A stretch of 52,171 nucleotides of DNA, taken from Polynucleobacter sp. GTDB lineage: Bacteria > Pseudomonadota > Gammaproteobacteria > Burkholderiales > Burkholderiaceae_D. Below the pieces are notes generated by a model, which worked only from the letters and a program-made list of their open reading frames with translations, did not search any database and was not told the DNA's origin. Position 1 is the stretch's first letter. Each line of letters starts with the position of its first letter. Location of the stretch: positions 1-52,171 of the forward strand of contig JAIPCX010000021.1 of the NCBI GenBank assembly GCA_021737945.1. The letters run 5' to 3'. Below, piece after piece: positions 48,427 to 52,171 of the stretch. Position numbers and translations under genes: made by a program.

Positions 48427-49226
48427 CCGCGTGCTTTCATACCCAGCTGATCAGCGATAGTTTTTCCAGGATAGTGGAAAGGTACGGGGCCATCCGGCTC
48501 AGCATTCACGAACTGCTTTACATAGGGATCATCGGACTCGCGCATCTGTGTAGGCGTACCGTGCGCGACAATTTTTCCCTGCGAAAGAAAATACACATAA
48601 TCTGCAATGCTGAAGGATTCATGTACATCATGTGACACCACAATCGATGTTGATCCCAGCGCATCATTCAATTTGCGAATCAGATTCGCGGTCACACCCA
48701 TAGAAATCGGGTCAAGTCCTGCAAAGGGCTCGTCATACATAATTAATTGGGGATCCAGTGCAATCGCGCGCGCCAAAGCAACACGGCGTGCCATTCCTCC
48801 AGAAATTTGTGCCGGCTTCAATGCCGCAGCGTTCGATAGCCCAACGGCTTGCAGCTTCATCAAGACCAAATCATGAATCATAGTCTCGGGCAAGCGCGTA
48901 TTCTCCCGAAGAGGAAATGCGACGTTATCGAAAACGGTCAGATCAGTAAATAGCGCGCCGTGCTGAAACAACATACCCATACGTCGGCGCATTGCATATA
49001 AATCAGAGACATTTAAACCGCTAACCTCTTGACCATCAACGGCCAGACCACCGGATTGCGCGCGTATCTGACCGCCGATTAACCTCAGAACTGTCGTCTT
49101 ACCAGATCCCGAGCCTCCCATAACTGCGATGACGCCGCCCTTGGGAAACTGCATATTCAGCCCAGAAAGGATAGGCCGCTCGTTATAACCGAAATGCAAG
49201 TCACGAATATCTACGAGATTGGGCAC
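48423..49226 (-). CDS. mlaF: MlaF, ATPase of the phospholipid transporter
   Basis: ATPase of 267 residues, first gene of the mla operon. Walker A is GGSGSGKTT, the signature is ISGGMARR, Walker B is LIMYDEPFAGLD, and the switch is VVSHDVHE. The start is GTG 49226 with a weak Shine-Dalgarno. A TACAAT at 49265-49260 on the minus strand is a possible -10, but no -35 fits well. Confidence 0.96.
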   Translation of the reverse strand: MPNLVDIRDLHFGYNERPILSGLNMQFPKGGVIAVMGGSGSGKTTVLRLIGGQIRAQSGGLAVDGQEVSGLNVSDLYAMRRRMGMLFQHGALFTDLTVFDNVAFPLRENTRLPETMIHDLVLMKLQAVGLSNAAALKPAQISGGMARRVALARAIALDPQLIMYDEPFAGLDPISMGVTANLIRKLNDALGSTSIVVSHDVHESFSIADYVYFLSQGKIVAHGTPTQMRESDDPYVKQFVNAEPDGPVPFHYPGKTIADQLGMKARG

Positions 49227-49334
49227 AAGAAGTGAGATTCGCTATGGTTTAAAAGAGCTATTGTAATTCACCGGACCTGCAGTTCAGAGCATAGCCACGA
49301 AAACATCTGAGAAATCAACGGTAAAAATAAAAAC

Positions 49335-49360
49335 GCCCGCAAATCATGCGGGCATTTTCA
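49335..49360 (-). terminator. terminator after gltBD
   Basis: Seven-bp stem GCCCGCA/TGCGGGC with loop AATCA. On the minus strand GCGGGC is followed by GTTTTTATTTTTA. It ends the gltBD transcript 22-47 bases after the gltD stop and separates it from mla. Confidence 0.88.
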
Positions 49361-49381
49361 TTACATCAATACTGCACCCGT

Positions 49382-50845
49382 TTAACGCGGTAATACTGAC
49401 GAACCCATTAAGAATTCATCGACTGCTCGCGCACACTGCCGACCCTCGCGTATCGCCCATACTACCAGCGACTGACCGCGACGCATGTCGCCTGCAGCAA
49501 ACACTTTCGGTACCGATGTCTGGTAACAGCCATCACCATCCGTCGTCGCCTTGGCATTGCCACGCGCTTCTTTATCAAGGCCAAACGCTTCCAACACTGA
49601 ATTCACCGGCGAGACAAAACCCATAGCCAGCAACACCAGATCTGCTTTGAGTTCGAATTCGGAACCGGCCACTTCAACCATCTTTCCATCCTTCCACTCA
49701 ACACGCGCAGCGATCAGTTTCTCAACCTTGCCGTTCTTACCCTCTAGGCGTTTAGTAGCAACGGCCCAATCACGCTCGCAGCCTTCTTCGTGCGACGATG
49801 AGGTGCGCATCTTGGTCGGCCAGTAAGGCCATACCAATGGTTTGTTTTCAACTTCTGGCGGCTGCGGCAGAAGTTCAAATTGGGTCACCGAGGCAGCGCC
49901 ATGACGATTCGATGTGCCCACGCAATCAGAACCCGTATCTCCACCACCAATCACCACTACGTGTTTACCGGTGGCCATCAGTTGATCATTGAGCTTATCA
50001 CCCGCATTGACGCGATTTTGTTGTGGCAAAAATTCCATCGCATAATGCACGCCACCTAATTCGCGACCAGGTACCGGCAAATCGCGCGGCCACTCAGCAC
50101 CACCGGCTACGATTACGGCATCGAATTCTTTATTCAGCTGCTCAGGCGAAATGGTTTCTTTCGATAAGCTAAGTATCTCTTTCGGAAAATCTTTGCCGAC
50201 AAATACACCCGTCCGAAACTTCACACCTTCCGCCTGCATTTGCTCTACACGACGATCGATGTGCGACTTCTCCATTTTGAAATCTGGGATGCCATAGCGC
50301 AGCAAACCACCAACACGATCGTTCTTCTCAAACACGGTTACGTCATGGCCGACGCGCGCCAGTTGCTGGGCTGCCGCCATACCAGCCGGACCAGAGCCAA
50401 TGATGGCTATTTTTTTCCCCGTCTTGATGCTGGGCGGTTGTGGCACGACCCAACCATTTTCCCAACCTTTATCGATAATAAAATGCTCAATCGATTTAAT
50501 ACCCACCGGATCATCGTTGATACCCAGCGTACAAGCCGACTCACAAGGTGCGGGACAGATGCGGCCAGTAAACTCTGGAAAATTATTCGTTGAGTGCAAA
50601 TTTTCTAAGGCCTCAAGATAGTGGCCGTTGAAAACTAAATCATTCCAGTCTGGGATGATGTTATTGACAGGGCATCCGTTATTACAGAACGGAATGCCGC
50701 AATCCATACAACGCGCGCCCTGAACTTTGGCATCAGCGTCGGACAGATGCATCATAAATTCTTTGTAATGCTTGGTGCGTTCCTGTGGCGCTTCGCTCGC
50801 CTCTTGAAGGCGCTCATATTCCATAAAGCCGGTAACTTTACCCAT
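49382..50845 (-). CDS. gltD: glutamate synthase (NADPH), small subunit
   Basis: Passes electrons from NADPH through FAD to the large subunit. It has 487 residues. The N-terminal cysteine-rich part holds two [4Fe-4S] cluster motifs ([17 protein letters not shown] and CPAPCESAC). A FAD-binding [15 protein letters not shown] and an NADPH-binding [14 protein letters not shown] follow. It lies 60 bases after gltB. Confidence 0.97.
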   Translation of the reverse strand: MGKVTGFMEYERLQEASEAPQERTKHYKEFMMHLSDADAKVQGARCMDCGIPFCNNGCPVNNIIPDWNDLVFNGHYLEALENLHSTNNFPEFTGRICPAPCESACTLGINDDPVGIKSIEHFIIDKGWENGWVVPQPPSIKTGKKIAIIGSGPAGMAAAQQLARVGHDVTVFEKNDRVGGLLRYGIPDFKMEKSHIDRRVEQMQAEGVKFRTGVFVGKDFPKEILSLSKETISPEQLNKEFDAVIVAGGAEWPRDLPVPGRELGGVHYAMEFLPQQNRVNAGDKLNDQLMATGKHVVVIGGGDTGSDCVGTSNRHGAASVTQFELLPQPPEVENKPLVWPYWPTKMRTSSSHEEGCERDWAVATKRLEGKNGKVEKLIAARVEWKDGKMVEVAGSEFELKADLVLLAMGFVSPVNSVLEAFGLDKEARGNAKATTDGDGCYQTSVPKVFAAGDMRRGQSLVVWAIREGRQCARAVDEFLMGSSVLPR

Positions 50846-50905
50846 ATTTGTTCTCTTTTCTTTTCTACGAATGTGACTGAGTTTGATCGTTTTCTAACGT
50901 CACTT

Positions 50906-52171
50906 TCAGGTCGTCACTTTTTCCTTTTCTTTGCCAGCTTTCGCAGCAAACATCTCGCCCAACGCACGCTTGTATTCGGTTGGGAATACTTTGATGAATT
51001 TAGTGCGAGCATTATTCCAATCATCCAGCAAGATGCGCGCGCGCGTGCTGCCTGTATGTTTGAAATGACGCTCAATCAATCCCTTCAGAATGACTTCATC
51101 CGTCAGTCTCTCGCCATTGCGACTCAAGCTGTGCCAGCTTGAAGGATTAACGGTTGACTCTTGTTCAGCCGCCGAGAGCACTGGATCAAGCGCTACCATC
51201 GCGAGATTACATTTCTGTGCAAAGCTGCCGTCTTCATCAAACACATAGGCCAGTCCGCCGGACATACCTGCGGCAAAGTTACGACCGGTTTCACCCAGCA
51301 CAACCACGGTGCCGCCCGTCATGTATTCACAACCATGATCGCCTGTACCCTCAACCACCGTAACGGCACCGGAGTTACGCACCGCAAAACGTTCGCCAGC
51401 GACGCCATTAAAGAAAGCTTCGCCAGCAATCGCGCCATACAAGACCGTGTTACCAATGATGATGTTATCGACGGCTCTGCCGCGGAACTCAGTATTCGGT
51501 CGCACAATAATCCGTCCACCTGAGAGTCCTTTGCCGACATAGTCATTACCTTCACCGACTAAATCTAATGTCACGCCGTGCGCGAGAAACGCGCCGCACG
51601 ATTGGCCTGCCGTACCTTGCAGTTGAATATGGATCGTGTCGTCAGGCAAACCTTCATGACCATACTTCTTAGCGACCACACCAGAAAGCATCGCGCCAAC
51701 GGTACGATTCAAATTCTTAACCGGAGAAATGAAGGACACTTTTTCACCACGATCAATCGCTGGCATCGCCTGTGCGATCAATTTGTGATCCAGCGCCTTG
51801 CCCAAGCCATGGTCTTGCGTCAACACGTGGTGACGCGGCTGGTCTGCGGAGACATCCGGTAAGTAAAAAATCTTGCTGAAGTCCAGACCTTTAGCCTTCC
51901 AGTGATTCACTGCACGCGATTTATCGAGAAGATCAGCACGACCGATCAACTCTTCAAACTTACGAATTCCCAGCTGAGCCATTATTTGACGCGCTTCTTC
52001 GGCCACAAAGAAGAAATAATTCACTACATACTCTGGCTTACCTTGGAACTTTGCACGCAGCACAGGATCTTGCGTAGCCACACCCACTGGACAGGTATTG
52101 AGATGACACTTACGCATCATGATGCAACCTTCAACGACTAACGGCGCCGTCGCAAAACCAAACTCATCCGC
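50906..52171 (-). CDS. gltB: glutamate synthase (NADPH), large subunit, C-terminal part
   Basis: The gene runs off the right edge of the window, so only the last 421 codons are present. These include the end of the FMN-binding synthase domain with the [3Fe-4S] cysteines (C-x5-C-x4-C in [15 protein letters not shown]) and the C-terminal GXXGXXXG repeat helix domain ([18 protein letters not shown] and [17 protein letters not shown]). It forms glutamate from glutamine and 2-oxoglutarate together with GltD. Confidence 0.96.
   Translation of the reverse strand, partial: ADEFGFATAPLVVEGCIMMRKCHLNTCPVGVATQDPVLRAKFQGKPEYVVNYFFFVAEEARQIMAQLGIRKFEELIGRADLLDKSRAVNHWKAKGLDFSKIFYLPDVSADQPRHHVLTQDHGLGKALDHKLIAQAMPAIDRGEKVSFISPVKNLNRTVGAMLSGVVAKKYGHEGLPDDTIHIQLQGTAGQSCGAFLAHGVTLDLVGEGNDYVGKGLSGGRIIVRPNTEFRGRAVDNIIIGNTVLYGAIAGEAFFNGVAGERFAVRNSGAVTVVEGTGDHGCEYMTGGTVVVLGETGRNFAAGMSGGLAYVFDEDGSFAQKCNLAMVALDPVLSAAEQESTVNPSSWHSLSRNGERLTDEVILKGLIERHFKHTGSTRARILLDDWNNARTKFIKVFPTEYKRALGEMFAAKAGKEKEKVTT

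Overview
The window is a stretch of chromosome from a betaproteobacterium, most likely order Burkholderiales. This rests on the partial 16S rRNA at the left edge, the gene content and the gene order. Orders typical of that group are petABC-sspA-sspB, gph-trpEGDC, hemA-prfA-prmC-grxD-ubiX, and mlaFEDACB-ABC-bolA-murA-hisGDCBHAFIE-hinT-tatABC. Base composition looks moderate (near 50 % GC by eye, not computed). I see no prophage, insertion sequence, integron, CRISPR array or toxin-antitoxin pair. Almost all of the DNA is housekeeping genes.

Layout. 1-1700: 5' three quarters of a 16S rRNA gene on the minus strand, its leader with a boxA, and two tandem sigma-70-type promoters. 1708-4823: enoyl-CoA hydratase, a hemerythrin-like protein, MltA, a 31-residue membrane peptide and ApaG. 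4966-10438 (plus): rpe, gph, then trpEGDC. A 28-codon Trp-rich leader peptide and an intrinsic terminator precede trpE, which is a classical attenuator. 10464-12953 (minus): mnmC, a small secreted protein and an ABM-domain protein. 13021-20936 (plus): an OmpR-type regulator with a degenerate receiver, then hemA-prfA-dsbB-prmC-tex-grxD-ubiX. 20937-22316 (minus): an unknown secreted protein and an MhpD-like hydratase. 22563-24851 (plus): cstA and its small DUF466 partner. 24932-29148 (minus): shared terminator, tRNA-Thr(UGU), sspB, sspA and petCBA. 29345-31245 (minus): an orphan NarL/FixJ regulator and a Nif3-family protein. 31265-33117 (plus): a DegS-like protease and a DUF2461 protein. 33153-49226 (minus): one long co-directional run from mlaF through murA and the his genes to tatC. 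49382-52171 (minus): gltD and the 3' part of gltB.

How they work together. The minus-strand run combines outer-membrane lipid transport (Mla), peptidoglycan precursor synthesis (MurA), histidine biosynthesis, and Tat export. Tat serves the Rieske protein encoded nearby in petABC, which carries a twin-arginine leader. SspA and SspB sit behind the bc1 genes. The plus-strand hemA cluster joins haem synthesis, translation termination (RF1 and its methylase PrmC), disulfide formation, the monothiol glutaredoxin and ubiquinone cofactor supply.

The points most worth a second look are the trp leader/attenuator, the response regulator lacking its phospho-acceptor Asp, the hemerythrin-like protein lacking one iron-ligand His, a pair of intergenic repeats that share an open reading frame (one lies between tatB and tatC), and the unannotated 31-residue membrane peptide beside mltA. 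I found nothing that I would claim as a wholly new system.
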